Below are positions 7,635 through 15,435 of a DNA stretch of 64,000 bases, piece after piece; position 1 is the stretch's first letter; each line of letters begins with the position of its first letter. Origin of the DNA: JALYLC01 sp035696365 (GTDB lineage: Bacteria; Actinomycetota; Thermoleophilia; Gaiellales; JALYLC01); NCBI GenBank assembly GCA_035696365.1, contig DASRQS010000069.1, positions 1 to 64,000 of the forward strand, given 5' to 3'. Position numbers and translations under genes: made by a program. The notes beneath the pieces were generated by a model. It saw only the letters and a program-made list of their open reading frames with translations, was not told where the DNA came from and ran no database searches.

Positions 7635-8437
7635 GCGAGGGCGCCGGGCACTACGGCTCCTACTACCGCGACTTCGCAGCCGATGTCTATTCGGAGATCC
7701 GCCGCGAGGAGTTCGGCGAGGACCTCGGCCAGAACAACTGGCAGACGCTGGCCGAGCTCGAGGGCTTTGCGGCGCAACTGCAGCTCGCGCCGGAACGGCG
7801 CCTGCTGGACGTCGCCTGCGGCTCGGGCGGGCCGGGGTTGCACCTCGCGCGGCTGAGCGGCTGCGAGGTCACGGGCGTCGACCGGGAGAAGAGCGGCCTC
7901 GCCAACGCACGCCGGATCGCGCACGAGAGTGGCCTCGGGGCGCGAGCGCTGTTCGTGCAGGCCGACGCGAGCGAGGCGCTGCCGTTCCCCGACGCCTCGT
8001 TCGACGCCATCCTCTGCCTCGATGCGCTCAACCATCTCCCGGGCCGCCCCGGCGTGTTCGCCGACTGGGCACGCCTGCTCCTCCCGGGCGGCCGGCTGGT
8101 CGTGACCGATCCGGTCACGGTGACCGGCCTCGTGGCGAGCGACGAGCTCGCTGCCAGGAGCTCGATCGGCTACTTCGAGTTCGCGCCGCCCGGCGAGGAC
8201 GAGCGCCTGCTGATCGCCGCCGGCCTGAAGGTGCTCGCGGTCGAGGACCTGACCGAGACGGTCGCCGCGGTTGCCCGCCGGCGCTGCAGCGTGCGCGCCG
8301 AGCGCGCCGAAGCGCTCAGGCAGCTGGAGGGAGCCGAGGCGTTCGACTTCCGGCAGCGCTTCCTGGACATGGTCGCGACGCTCGCCCGCGAGCGCCGCAT
8401 GTCGCGCTTCGCCCTGCTCGCCGAGAAGCCCCGTTGA
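7631..8437 (+). CDS. SAM-dependent class I methyltransferase
   Basis: A 268-residue protein with a standard class I Rossmann methyltransferase domain. Motif I is LLDVACGSGGPGLHLARL (about residues 57-74), followed by GCEVTGVDREKSGLANA, an acidic QADASEALPF motif and the FDAILCLDALNHLPG segment. A C-terminal helical part (about 190-268) resembles those of small-molecule N- or O-methyltransferases. The GTG start overlaps the tetR stop, so it is likely under the same TetR control. The methyl acceptor is unknown. Confidence 0.85.
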   Translation: MSEGAGHYGSYYRDFAADVYSEIRREEFGEDLGQNNWQTLAELEGFAAQLQLAPERRLLDVACGSGGPGLHLARLSGCEVTGVDREKSGLANARRIAHESGLGARALFVQADASEALPFPDASFDAILCLDALNHLPGRPGVFADWARLLLPGGRLVVTDPVTVTGLVASDELAARSSIGYFEFAPPGEDERLLIAAGLKVLAVEDLTETVAAVARRRCSVRAERAEALRQLEGAEAFDFRQRFLDMVATLARERRMSRFALLAEKPR

Positions 8438-8463
8438 AGACGGAGACGGAGACCGCGTAGTCT
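8434..8463 (+). promoter_or_regulatory. Candidate promoter of a leaderless transcript for the Zn-dehydrogenase
   Basis: TTGAAG (8434-8439), an 18-base spacer, then TAGTCT (8458-8463), only six bases before the GTG start at 8470. No Shine-Dalgarno sequence fits between. This spacing is what leaderless actinobacterial mRNAs show. Confidence 0.45.
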
Positions 8464-8469
8464 CAGCGC

Positions 8470-9504
8470 GTGCGCGCCGCCGTCACGCGAGCGAGGTCGA
8501 CGATGGAGGTCGTCGACGTCCCCGAGCCCGGCCCGGCGGCGCCCGGCTGCGTCGTCGTGCGCCCGGAGACGATCGGCATCTGCGGCAGCGACTTCCACTA
8601 CTTCCACGGCGACCTGGGCTCGGTCGGCGACGACGAGCTCTACCCGCGCATCCAGGGCCACGAGTTCTCGGCGATCCTTGAGGACGTCGGGCCGGACTGC
8701 CCGCCGGGTCTCGCGGCCGGCCAGCGGGTCGCGGTCTGGCCGGTGATCGCGTGCGGTGACTGCCACGCCTGCCGGCTGGGCCTCGGCAATGCCTGCGAGC
8801 ACATCGATCTGATCGGCATCCACCGCGACGGCGCGCTCCAGCAGCGGCTCTCCATTCCGGCGTCGCAGGCCTTTCCCGTGCTGGACACCGATGCCCGCCT
8901 CTCGGCCTTCATCGAGCCGATGTCCATCGCCGTGCGCACCTGCGTGCGCGGCCGGGTGGCCAGCGGCGAGCGCGTGCTCGTGCTCGGCGCCGGGCCGATC
9001 GGGCAGGCGGTCGCGATCGCGGCGCTCGACCGCGGCGCGCAGGTGCTGCTGGCCGATCGCCTGGCCGCCCGGCTGGAGCGCGGCAGCGCGTCGGGGGCCG
9101 ACCTCGCGCTGCTGGAGCCCGGCGACGATCTCGTCGCCCGCGCGCGGGAATGGGGCGGAGGCGAGCTGCCCGAGGTCGTGGTCGAGGCAACCGGCGCGCG
9201 GGAGCCGATGCAGGCCGCGCTCGACGCGGTCGCCCAGACGGGCCGGGTGCTGGTGGTCGGGCTCTCGACCTTCGAGGTGCCGTTGCGCATCGGCACGCTG
9301 CCATTCCGCGAGCTCGACGTGCTGGGCGTGAGCACATGCAGCGCGGCCGACTTCGGCGAGGCCGTCGCACTCGTCTCGCGCCGCTGCGACGCGGTCGAGC
9401 GTCTGATCTCGCATGACTACGCGCTCGAGGATGCGCCCGCCGCGATCGCGTTCGCCATCGACAACCCCGCCGAGACTATGAAGGTGCTGGTGCACGCCGG
9501 ATGA
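8470..9504 (+). CDS. Zinc-dependent alcohol dehydrogenase (threonine/polyol dehydrogenase subgroup of MDR)
   Basis: A 344-residue medium-chain dehydrogenase. Catalytic zinc ligands are visible in GICGSDFHYFHG and GHEFS. The structural zinc cluster is CGDCHACRLGLGNAC, with spacing C-2-C-2-C-7-C. The NAD(P) site is VLVLGAGPIGQAVAI (about residue 170). The pattern fits polyol, L-threonine or L-idonate dehydrogenases more than ethanol dehydrogenases. The start is the GTG just after a -10 like sequence. Its stop overlaps the SDR start (ATGA), so the two redox enzymes are co-translated. Confidence 0.87.
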   Translation: MRAAVTRARSTMEVVDVPEPGPAAPGCVVVRPETIGICGSDFHYFHGDLGSVGDDELYPRIQGHEFSAILEDVGPDCPPGLAAGQRVAVWPVIACGDCHACRLGLGNACEHIDLIGIHRDGALQQRLSIPASQAFPVLDTDARLSAFIEPMSIAVRTCVRGRVASGERVLVLGAGPIGQAVAIAALDRGAQVLLADRLAARLERGSASGADLALLEPGDDLVARAREWGGGELPEVVVEATGAREPMQAALDAVAQTGRVLVVGLSTFEVPLRIGTLPFRELDVLGVSTCSAADFGEAVALVSRRCDAVERLISHDYALEDAPAAIAFAIDNPAETMKVLVHAG

Positions 9505-10322
9505 GCATCGAGCCGGGAGCCGTCACGGCTCGCCTCTTCGACGTGCGCGGCAGCCGCGCCCTGGTGACGGGGGCCGCGAGCGGGCTCGGGCTCGCCGTCG
9601 CCGAGGTGCTGGCCGAGTGCGGCGCGCGCGTGACGCTCGCCGACATCCACGCCGAACGGCTCGTTGACGAGGCCGGGCGGCTGTCGGCCGGCGGCTGCGA
9701 GGTTCGCACGGCCGTCGTCGACGTGACCGACGACGCGTCGGTGCGCTCGGCCTTCGCCGACGCCGCCGGGACCTACGGCGGCCTTGACGTCGTCTTCGCG
9801 AACGCCGGCATCGCCGCGGTGCCGGGCTACGCGAACGCCGGTGGACAGGAGCTCCACAGCGTTGGCGACGAGGCCTGGCGACGCGTGCTCGGCGTCAACC
9901 TGGACGGCGTGCTCTCCACGATGCGCGCAGCGGCGGGCGTGATGAAGCCACAGCGCTCGGGGCGCATCGTCGTCACCGCCTCGACGGCGGGCCTGCGCGC
10001 CGACCCGATGGTCTGTTACGGGTACGCCGCGAGCAAGGCGGCCGTGATCAACGTCGCCAAGCAGGCGGCGCTCGAGCTCGCTCCCCACGGCGTGCACGTG
10101 AACGTGATCGCCCCGGGCCCGATCAAGACGCGCATCGGAGGCGGCGTCACACCCGAGTCCGAGCAGCAGTGGGCGGCGCGGGTGCCACTCGGCCGCATGG
10201 GCGAGCCCGAGGAGCTGAAGGGGCTGGCGCTCATGCTCGCCTCGCCCGCAGCGAGCTTCATCACGGGCGCCGTGATCACGATCGACGGCGGCCAGCTGCT
10301 GGGCGAGCCCGGCGGCTGGTAG
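9501..10322 (+). CDS. Short-chain dehydrogenase/reductase (SDR)
   Basis: A 273-residue classical SDR. The cofactor motif is TGAASGLG (about residues 22-29), followed by NAG in VVFANAGIAAV, catalytic Ser in VTASTAGLR, and YGYAASK with the YxxxK pair (about 176). C-terminal PGPIKTRIG and GAVITIDGGQ are typical. An Asp after the second beta strand (TLADIHAERL) suggests a preference for NAD(H). It is coupled to the zinc dehydrogenase by an ATGA overlap. The substrate is not identifiable. Confidence 0.9.
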   Translation: MSIEPGAVTARLFDVRGSRALVTGAASGLGLAVAEVLAECGARVTLADIHAERLVDEAGRLSAGGCEVRTAVVDVTDDASVRSAFADAAGTYGGLDVVFANAGIAAVPGYANAGGQELHSVGDEAWRRVLGVNLDGVLSTMRAAAGVMKPQRSGRIVVTASTAGLRADPMVCYGYAASKAAVINVAKQAALELAPHGVHVNVIAPGPIKTRIGGGVTPESEQQWAARVPLGRMGEPEELKGLALMLASPAASFITGAVITIDGGQLLGEPGGW

Positions 10323-10334
10323 ACCGCGGCTGCT

Positions 10335-10363
10335 GCACAAACCGGTCTGACCCCGATGTGTGC
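10335..10363. repeat. GTCTGACCCC element in a convergent gap
   Basis: A 29-base element with GCACA at one end and TGTGC at the other around a GGTCTGACCCCG core, between the convergent SDR and CoA-transferase genes. It matches elements at 50103-50134 and, inverted, 62941-62971. It may act as a bidirectional terminator or nucleoid/REP-like site, but it lacks a T-run. Confidence 0.7.
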
Positions 10364-10376
10364 GGTGCGCGGCCGC

Positions 10377-11033
10377 TCAGCTTGCGAGCGGGACCTCGAG
10401 GTCGACCGCAAAGTCCGCGGACGTCACGGCTCGCACGTCCTGCTCGGTCGCGCCGTCCAGCAACTCGACCAGGACGAGGCCGCCGTGGCGTATGCGGAAC
10501 ACCGACAGCTCCGTGATCACCACGTCGACGGCCGCCTTCGCGGTCAGCGGATACGTGCAGACCGGCACCACCTTGGGCTCTCCGGCCGAGGAGGTCGCGG
10601 TCATCGTCACGATCACGCGGCGGGCTCCGACCACGAGGTCCATCGCGCCGCCGACACCGAGCACGTCCTTCCCCGGCACCGCCCAGTTGGCGATGTCGCC
10701 CCCGGCGCTGACCTGCAGCGCGCCGAGCACGGCCACATCGATGTGGCCGCCCCTGATCATCGCGAAGCTCGCAGCGCTGTCGAAGTACGACGCGCCCGGC
10801 AGCGCGGTCACCGGCCGCTTGGCCGCATCGATCATGTCCGTGTCGAGCTCGTTCTCGTCGGGCCTCGGCCCCACGCCGAGCAGGCCGTTCTCGGTGTGCA
10901 GGAACACGCCCGCCTCGTCGTCCAGGAAGCCCGGGATCAGGTTCGGGATGCCGATGCCGAGATTCACGACCTCGCCCGCGTGCAACTCGAGTGCGGCGCG
11001 CGCCGCGATCGTGCGTTTGGGATCGCCACCCAT
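10377..11033 (-). CDS. pcaJ: 3-oxoacid/3-oxoadipate CoA-transferase, beta subunit
   Basis: A 218-residue family I CoA-transferase B subunit. VNLGIGIPNLIP and the catalytic glutamate motif HTENGLLGVGP (about residues 46-56) are clear, as are SFAMIRGGHIDVAVLGALQV and VGGAMDLVVGA. The family moves CoA from succinyl-CoA to acetoacetate or 3-oxoadipate. I favour 3-oxoadipate because the window has every other protocatechuate-branch step (pcaHG, B, C, D, F) but no other transferase, and a PcaR-type regulator lies two genes away. Ketone-body use (scoB) remains possible. The ATG start lies 7 bases after the alpha-subunit stop. Confidence 0.75.
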   Translation of the reverse strand: MGGDPKRTIAARAALELHAGEVVNLGIGIPNLIPGFLDDEAGVFLHTENGLLGVGPRPDENELDTDMIDAAKRPVTALPGASYFDSAASFAMIRGGHIDVAVLGALQVSAGGDIANWAVPGKDVLGVGGAMDLVVGARRVIVTMTATSSAGEPKVVPVCTYPLTAKAAVDVVITELSVFRIRHGGLVLVELLDGATEQDVRAVTSADFAVDLEVPLAS

Positions 11034-11040
11034 CAGCGGC

Positions 11041-11700
11041 TCATGTCTGGAGTACCAACTCGTCGATGTAGAGATGCGGTGTCATCACGGACTCCGGATC
11101 GAGCCCGCCAACCGGGACGACCTCGCTGGTCTCCGCGATCGTGACCCGCGCCGCGGTCGCCATCAGCGGATTGAAGTTGCGTGCGGTGCGGCGATACCAC
11201 AGGTTTCCCAGCGTATCCGCGCGCGCGGCGAACACCAGCGCCACATCGGCGCGGATCGAGCACTCGAGCACGTGGGGCACGCCGTTGATCACGCGCTCCT
11301 CCTTGCCCTTCGCGAGCAGCGTTCCCGCGCCCACAGGCGTGAAGAAGCCCGAGATGCCCGCGCCACCCGCGCGGATCGCCTCGGCGAAGGTGCCCTGCGG
11401 CAACAGCGTGGCCTCGATCTTGCCGGCGTTGACGGCGGCCACCGCCTCGGGATTCGAGGTGAAGTACGAGGAGATCCCACGGCGGATCCGGCCCTGGCGC
11501 AAGAGCTTGCCGAGGCCCTTCCCCGGCTCGCCGATGTTGTTCGAGATGATCGTCAGATCGGTCGCTTCGGAGAGCTCGACGAGCGCGTCGAGCAGCGTCA
11601 GGGGCGCGCCGACGAGGCCGAACCCGCCGACCATCACGGTGTCACCCGTGCGCACGTGGCTGATGGCCTCCTCCGGAGAGGTCAGCCGGTTGACCGTCAT
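11041..11700 (-). CDS. pcaI: 3-oxoacid/3-oxoadipate CoA-transferase, alpha subunit
   Basis: A 219-residue A subunit. Hallmarks are VMVGGFGLVGAPLTLLDAL at the N-terminus, ISNNIGEPGKGLG, LLPQGTFAEAIRAGGAGI and GFFTPVGAGTLLAKGKEER. It pairs with the adjacent beta subunit to form the heteromeric enzyme that activates 3-oxoadipate or acetoacetate with succinyl-CoA. The remnant of an aldehyde dehydrogenase lies directly upstream (22 bases) in the same direction. The pca assignment rests on genomic context, not on residues I can distinguish by eye. Confidence 0.75.
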   Translation of the reverse strand: MTVNRLTSPEEAISHVRTGDTVMVGGFGLVGAPLTLLDALVELSEATDLTIISNNIGEPGKGLGKLLRQGRIRRGISSYFTSNPEAVAAVNAGKIEATLLPQGTFAEAIRAGGAGISGFFTPVGAGTLLAKGKEERVINGVPHVLECSIRADVALVFAARADTLGNLWYRRTARNFNPLMATAARVTIAETSEVVPVGGLDPESVMTPHLYIDELVLQT

Positions 11701-11721
11701 CGCGTTTCCGGGCGCTTCATC

Positions 11722-12003
11722 TCAGAACGGGAAGGGATGCGAGCCGCGCTGCACGAGGATGTCCGCGGCCCTGAGGAAGAACCCCTGGCGCACGGCGGCA
11801 GGCGTCTGCGCCCAGGCCGGGGCCGCTGCGGCCGCCGCCTCGACGGCCGGGTGCGCGTCCGCGCGCGAGCCTGCCGCGACGTTCGCCACGAGGTCGCTGT
11901 TGAACGGATCGCGGTCCTCGAACGTCCGCCCGTCCTCCGCGTCCGCCCATTCGCCGCCGATGAAGAGTCGCTTCGCCGTGCTCTCCCGGGTCTCCGCGCT
12001 CAT
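11722..12003 (-). pseudogene. Aldehyde dehydrogenase N-terminal remnant
   Basis: The frame encodes about 93 residues that match only the first part of an NAD(P)-dependent aldehyde dehydrogenase: KRLFIGGEWADAEDGRTFE, RDPFNSDLVANVAAGS, then a helix AVEAAAAAAPAWA and LRAADILVQRGS. Similarity stops there and a stop codon follows after HPFPF. The remaining roughly 390 residues, including the catalytic Cys and Glu and the NAD site, are absent; pcaI begins at once. The N-terminal style resembles vanillin/salicylaldehyde dehydrogenases, but the fragment is short. An AGGGAG sequence supports ATG 12003 (ATG 12009 is also in frame). A deletion most likely removed the rest. Confidence 0.7.
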
Positions 12004-12099
12004 GTGCATCTCCCTGTGCTCGATCCCCTCAGTACATCATCAGAACGCGTCCGACAGCGCCGGCTCAGGGGCAATGACGGCGCAGCTCAATCCGCTGCC

Positions 12100-12161
12100 G
12101 GAACACCCGCGGGGTGACTTGCTCGAGCAGTGTTCCATTCCTCGGTACAGTAGTCTAGTAT
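12100..12161 (+). promoter_or_regulatory. Control region of the IclR-type gene: inverted repeat and leaderless-type -10
   Basis: GGAACAC (12100-12106) and GTGTTCC (12130-12136) form a perfect 7-bp inverted repeat 23 bases apart. TTCCAT (12133-12138), 17 bases, and TAGTAT (12156-12161) read as a promoter ending seven bases before the GTG start at 12169. IclR proteins usually regulate their own gene and a divergent one, here the ALDH remnant and pcaIJ. The rest of the 12004-12168 gap shows nothing else. Confidence 0.4.
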
Positions 12162-12168
12162 CCGGGAC

Positions 12169-12978
12169 GTGAATTTCGAGGCCCAGACGACGGGAGGGCG
12201 TCGGCCGGTTGATCCGGGCATGTCCCAGTCGCTCGAGCGAGGCCTCGCCGTCCTGGCGCTCTTCAAGTCCGGGCAGCCGTTGATGGGCGTCAGCGAGATC
12301 GGTCGCGCGCTCGATCTCTCGCGCAGCACGGCGCATCGCTACGTCTCCACGCTGGCCGCTCTCGGCTACCTCCAGCAGGACCGCGAGAGCAAGCGTTACC
12401 GCCTGGGACCGCGTGTGCTCGATCTCGGCTTCTCGGCGATCAACTCGATGGACGTCCGTGAGATCTCGGCACCGCACCTACAGCAGCTCAGTGACGAGAC
12501 GGGTCACACCGTCAACATGGCGATCCTCGACGGCGGCGACATCGTCTACATCGAACGCTGTCGCGCCTCGCGTCCCGGCCAGCGCGAGATCGATCTCAAC
12601 CTGCACATCGGCTCTCGCCTGCCCGCCTACTGCACCGCCATGGGCAAGGCGATGCTCGCGTTCCTGCCCGACGACCGCCTGGCCGCGATTCTCGAGGAAG
12701 TCGAGCTGACCGAGCGCGGCCCCAACACGATCACCGACGAGGCCGCCTTCCGCGCGGAGCTCGCCGGCATCCGCAAGACAGGCATCGCCGTGAACGACGA
12801 GGAGCTCGCCTACGGCCTGCGCTCGATCGCAGCTCCGATCAGCGCACGCTCGGGCGAAGTGGTGGCTGCGCTCAACCTCGCCGTGCATCGCTCCATGGGC
12901 CTGACGACCGATCTCATCGAACGATTCTCACCCGCTGTTCTCAAGACGGCGGCTGCCATCTCCTCGGAGATCCCCTAA
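12169..12978 (+). CDS. IclR-family regulator of the PcaR/PcaU/PobR type
   Basis: A 269-residue regulator. The winged helix-turn-helix spans about residues 17-80 (SLERGLAVLALFKSG, DLSRSTAHRYVSTLAALGYL, YRLGPRVLDLGF). The effector domain follows, with PAYCTAMGKAMLAFLP, AVNDEELAYGLRSIAAPI and VVAALNLAVHRS. These are the features of IclR proteins that sense beta-ketoadipate, protocatechuate or 4-hydroxybenzoate. It is divergent from pcaIJ, which supports a role in pca control; the effector is inferred. The GTG start has no clear Shine-Dalgarno sequence but lies seven bases from a -10 like TAGTAT. Confidence 0.87.
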   Translation: MNFEAQTTGGRRPVDPGMSQSLERGLAVLALFKSGQPLMGVSEIGRALDLSRSTAHRYVSTLAALGYLQQDRESKRYRLGPRVLDLGFSAINSMDVREISAPHLQQLSDETGHTVNMAILDGGDIVYIERCRASRPGQREIDLNLHIGSRLPAYCTAMGKAMLAFLPDDRLAAILEEVELTERGPNTITDEAAFRAELAGIRKTGIAVNDEELAYGLRSIAAPISARSGEVVAALNLAVHRSMGLTTDLIERFSPAVLKTAAAISSEIP

Positions 12979-13105
12979 CGAATGGCAGCCGAGCGCGCGT
13001 CTAACAACCCAGGAGCAGGTCGTATGCGACACCCGGCGCGAGGAGGACGAGTTTGAGGAGGTCGTGACCGCGGACGCGCCCCTTTGCGTCGACCGCCGTG
13101 TAGTT

Positions 13106-13131
13106 CAGTCCTGACGATGCAGTCCTGACGA
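13106..13131. repeat. Tandem 12-bp direct repeat upstream of the ABC substrate-binding gene
   Basis: CAGTCCTGACGA occurs at 13106-13117 and 13120-13131 (period 14 bases), 28 bases before the ATG at 13159. It could be a tandem operator in the 180-base gap between the IclR gene and the transporter. The rest of that gap shows no gene. Confidence 0.5.
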
Positions 13132-13158
13132 AGCGAGAGAATCGAGGGTAGTGACCTG

Positions 13159-14466
13159 ATGAGATCGACGAAGATCAAGCTCAGTGTCGTGTGCGCGGCG
13201 GTCAGTGTTGTCGCGCTGTCGACGGCGTGGGTCACGGGCGCCGGCGCAGCGGCGCCGGTGGGCTCGGGCACGGCTTCCGCGACGAAGTCCGTCTGCGGCG
13301 CCGGGACCGGCAAGAAGGCGACCGGCAAGCCGATCAAGCTCGGCGGGATCGACATGCTCATCCCGGGCGTCGACTTCACGACGGTCGGCAAGTTCGCCGC
13401 CGCGTACTTCAAGTGCGTGAACGACAACGGCGGCATCAACGGCCGCCCGATCAAATACACCCTTTACAACGAGCAGCTCAACCCGACGCAGCAGGCGTCG
13501 CTGGCCAAGAAGCTGGTCGAGAGCGACAAGGTCGTGGGCGTCGTGGGCAACACGAGCTTCACGGAGTGCGGCACGAACTGGAAGTACTACAAGTCCAAGG
13601 GCTTCACCGTGATCGGGGCGGGCGTGCAGGCGGAGTGCTTCGGCACCCCGACGTACGTCGAGTCGAACATGGGCCCGCGCTACAGCAACATCGGCGCCGC
13701 CCAGGCGCTGATCAAACGCGGCGCGAAGTCGCTCATGGTCGCATCGCCCGACACGATCTCGGCCTACGCCGACGGCGGCGTGCTCAAGGTCGCAGCAGCG
13801 GCCGGCATCCCGGGCAAGGCGTTCCCGATCAAGCTCCCGATCACGGACGCCAACTCGACGATCCTGCAGCTCGTGCAGGCGGCCGGCCAGGGCGGCGGGG
13901 TCATCCTGGACTTCACACCCGACTCGGCGCCGGCCCTGATGCAGGCGGCCATCGCCCAGGGTCTGGTCGACAAGGTGCTTTGGGGCTCGTCCACGCCGAT
14001 CGCCAACGCGTTGATGGCGAAGCAGTTCCCGCAGTTCGACGGGAAGATGCACATCAATCAGGAGTTCGGCAACATCAACGACGGCTCGCCGGACGAGAAT
14101 CTGTACCTCCAGATCACCAAGAAGTACGCGCCCAGCATCTCGCCCCAGGCCTTCGGCCAGATGGGCTTCATGGACGCGAAGTTCGCCACCCAGGCGCTGA
14201 TGAGCGTGAAGGGGGACGTTACGGCCGCGTCGTATAACGCCGCAGTCCGGAACCTCAAGAACGTCAAGACGAGCATGCTCTGCAAGCCGTGGTACGTCGG
14301 TAAGAACCTGGCGTACCACATCCCGAGCAACTGGGACATCACCGTGACCTACAAGGGCGGCGCGGTGGTGACCGAGGACAAGTGCTTCGCGATCCAGGCG
14401 GTCGACCCGGAGCTCACGCAGACCCGGAAGTGGGAGAAGCAGTTCAGCCTGAACACCGGGAAGTAA
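13159..14466 (+). CDS. LIV-type ABC transporter substrate-binding protein
   Basis: A 435-residue exported receptor of the periplasmic-binding-protein family 6. A Sec signal (basic MRSTKIK, then a hydrophobic stretch to about residue 30, Ala-rich cleavage region) precedes a low-complexity linker. The mature part shows CVNDNGGINGRPI, VGVVGNTSFTECG and later PWYVGKN. It has at least six cysteines, more than LivJ. It heads a complete importer operon (permeases and ATPases to 18037). The site next to a PcaR-type regulator and pcaIJ suggests an aromatic acid or related carboxylate as ligand, but this is inference. Confidence 0.88.
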   Translation: MRSTKIKLSVVCAAVSVVALSTAWVTGAGAAAPVGSGTASATKSVCGAGTGKKATGKPIKLGGIDMLIPGVDFTTVGKFAAAYFKCVNDNGGINGRPIKYTLYNEQLNPTQQASLAKKLVESDKVVGVVGNTSFTECGTNWKYYKSKGFTVIGAGVQAECFGTPTYVESNMGPRYSNIGAAQALIKRGAKSLMVASPDTISAYADGGVLKVAAAAGIPGKAFPIKLPITDANSTILQLVQAAGQGGGVILDFTPDSAPALMQAAIAQGLVDKVLWGSSTPIANALMAKQFPQFDGKMHINQEFGNINDGSPDENLYLQITKKYAPSISPQAFGQMGFMDAKFATQALMSVKGDVTAASYNAAVRNLKNVKTSMLCKPWYVGKNLAYHIPSNWDITVTYKGGAVVTEDKCFAIQAVDPELTQTRKWEKQFSLNTGK

Positions 14467-14502
14467 CGGGAGCAGGTGGAGATCAGGCGTCCGTGAGTGC
14501 CG

Positions 14503-15432
14503 ATGATTAGCTTCGCGACAACGACGGTGTTCGGCGTGGACTGGATTTTCCTCAAGCCGTACATCGTGCTCGGACTCGCGCTGGGAGCGGTGTATGCGCT
14601 GTCCGGTGTCGGAGTCGTGGTCCTGTACCAGGCCACCGGAGTGCTGAACCTCGCGTTCGGCGCAATCGGCGCCGCGGGCGCCCTGATCGCCTATTACCTC
14701 GTCAACCACACGAGCTGGCCCCACTGGCTCGCCTACCTGACCTGCGTCCTGTTCGGAGCGGTCGTCAACGTCATCTACGGCATGGTGCTGGGACCGGCGT
14801 TCGCGGGACGCGACCCGCTCGTCAAGATGATGGGCACACTGGGCCTGGCATTGATACTGCTCGGAGTGATGGCCTGGCGCGCGCCCGCCGGCGGGGCCTT
14901 CGTCCGGGTGCTCCAGCTCCCGACCTCGAATCACCGCTACACGGTCTTCGGAGCGGTCGTCACGCTGACGCAGATCCTGGCGCTTGCATTGGCACTCGCG
15001 CTCACGGTCGGGACGACGGCGTTCCTGCGCTACACGAAGATCGGCACCGCGATGCGGGCGCTTGCGAGCGACCGCGAGATCACGGCCACGCTCGGCGTGC
15101 CGGTGCGCAGGGTCGAGCTCGCGGCCTGGCTGGGATCGGGGCTCGTGTGCGGCGCCTCCGGCCTCCTGCTCGCGGATCTCTTCACGTCGCTCGACTACAC
15201 GGCCCTCACCTTCCTTGTGATCTCCTCCCTCGCGGCGGCGCTGATCGGCCGGCTGCGCTCGCTGTGGGTCACGCTCGCGGGCGGGCTCGCCGTAGGGCTC
15301 GCCCAGGCTGTCGCCACGCCGTACCAATCGATATCGGCATACCGCACGGCGGCACCCTTCGTGCTCGCGATCATCGCGCTGCTCTATCTCGGGCGCCACC
15401 GCACGGTCACCCTTTCGCGGACAGCCGGGTAG
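14503..15432 (+). CDS. livH: LIV-type ABC transporter permease (LivH-like)
   Basis: An integral membrane protein of about 309 residues with some eight hydrophobic helices. Typical family segments are LGLALGAVYALSGVGVVVLYQATGVLNLAFGA at the N-terminus (loop and first helices) and the cytoplasmic EAA-like loop RYTKIGTAMRALASDREITATLGVPV (about 175-200). It forms the translocation channel with the next gene product. ATG 14503 is preferred; an in-frame GTG at 14497 adds two residues. The gap to the binding-protein gene is short and has no strong hairpin. Confidence 0.88.
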   Translation: MISFATTTVFGVDWIFLKPYIVLGLALGAVYALSGVGVVVLYQATGVLNLAFGAIGAAGALIAYYLVNHTSWPHWLAYLTCVLFGAVVNVIYGMVLGPAFAGRDPLVKMMGTLGLALILLGVMAWRAPAGGAFVRVLQLPTSNHRYTVFGAVVTLTQILALALALALTVGTTAFLRYTKIGTAMRALASDREITATLGVPVRRVELAAWLGSGLVCGASGLLLADLFTSLDYTALTFLVISSLAAALIGRLRSLWVTLAGGLAVGLAQAVATPYQSISAYRTAAPFVLAIIALLYLGRHRTVTLSRTAG

Positions 15433-15435
15433 CGG

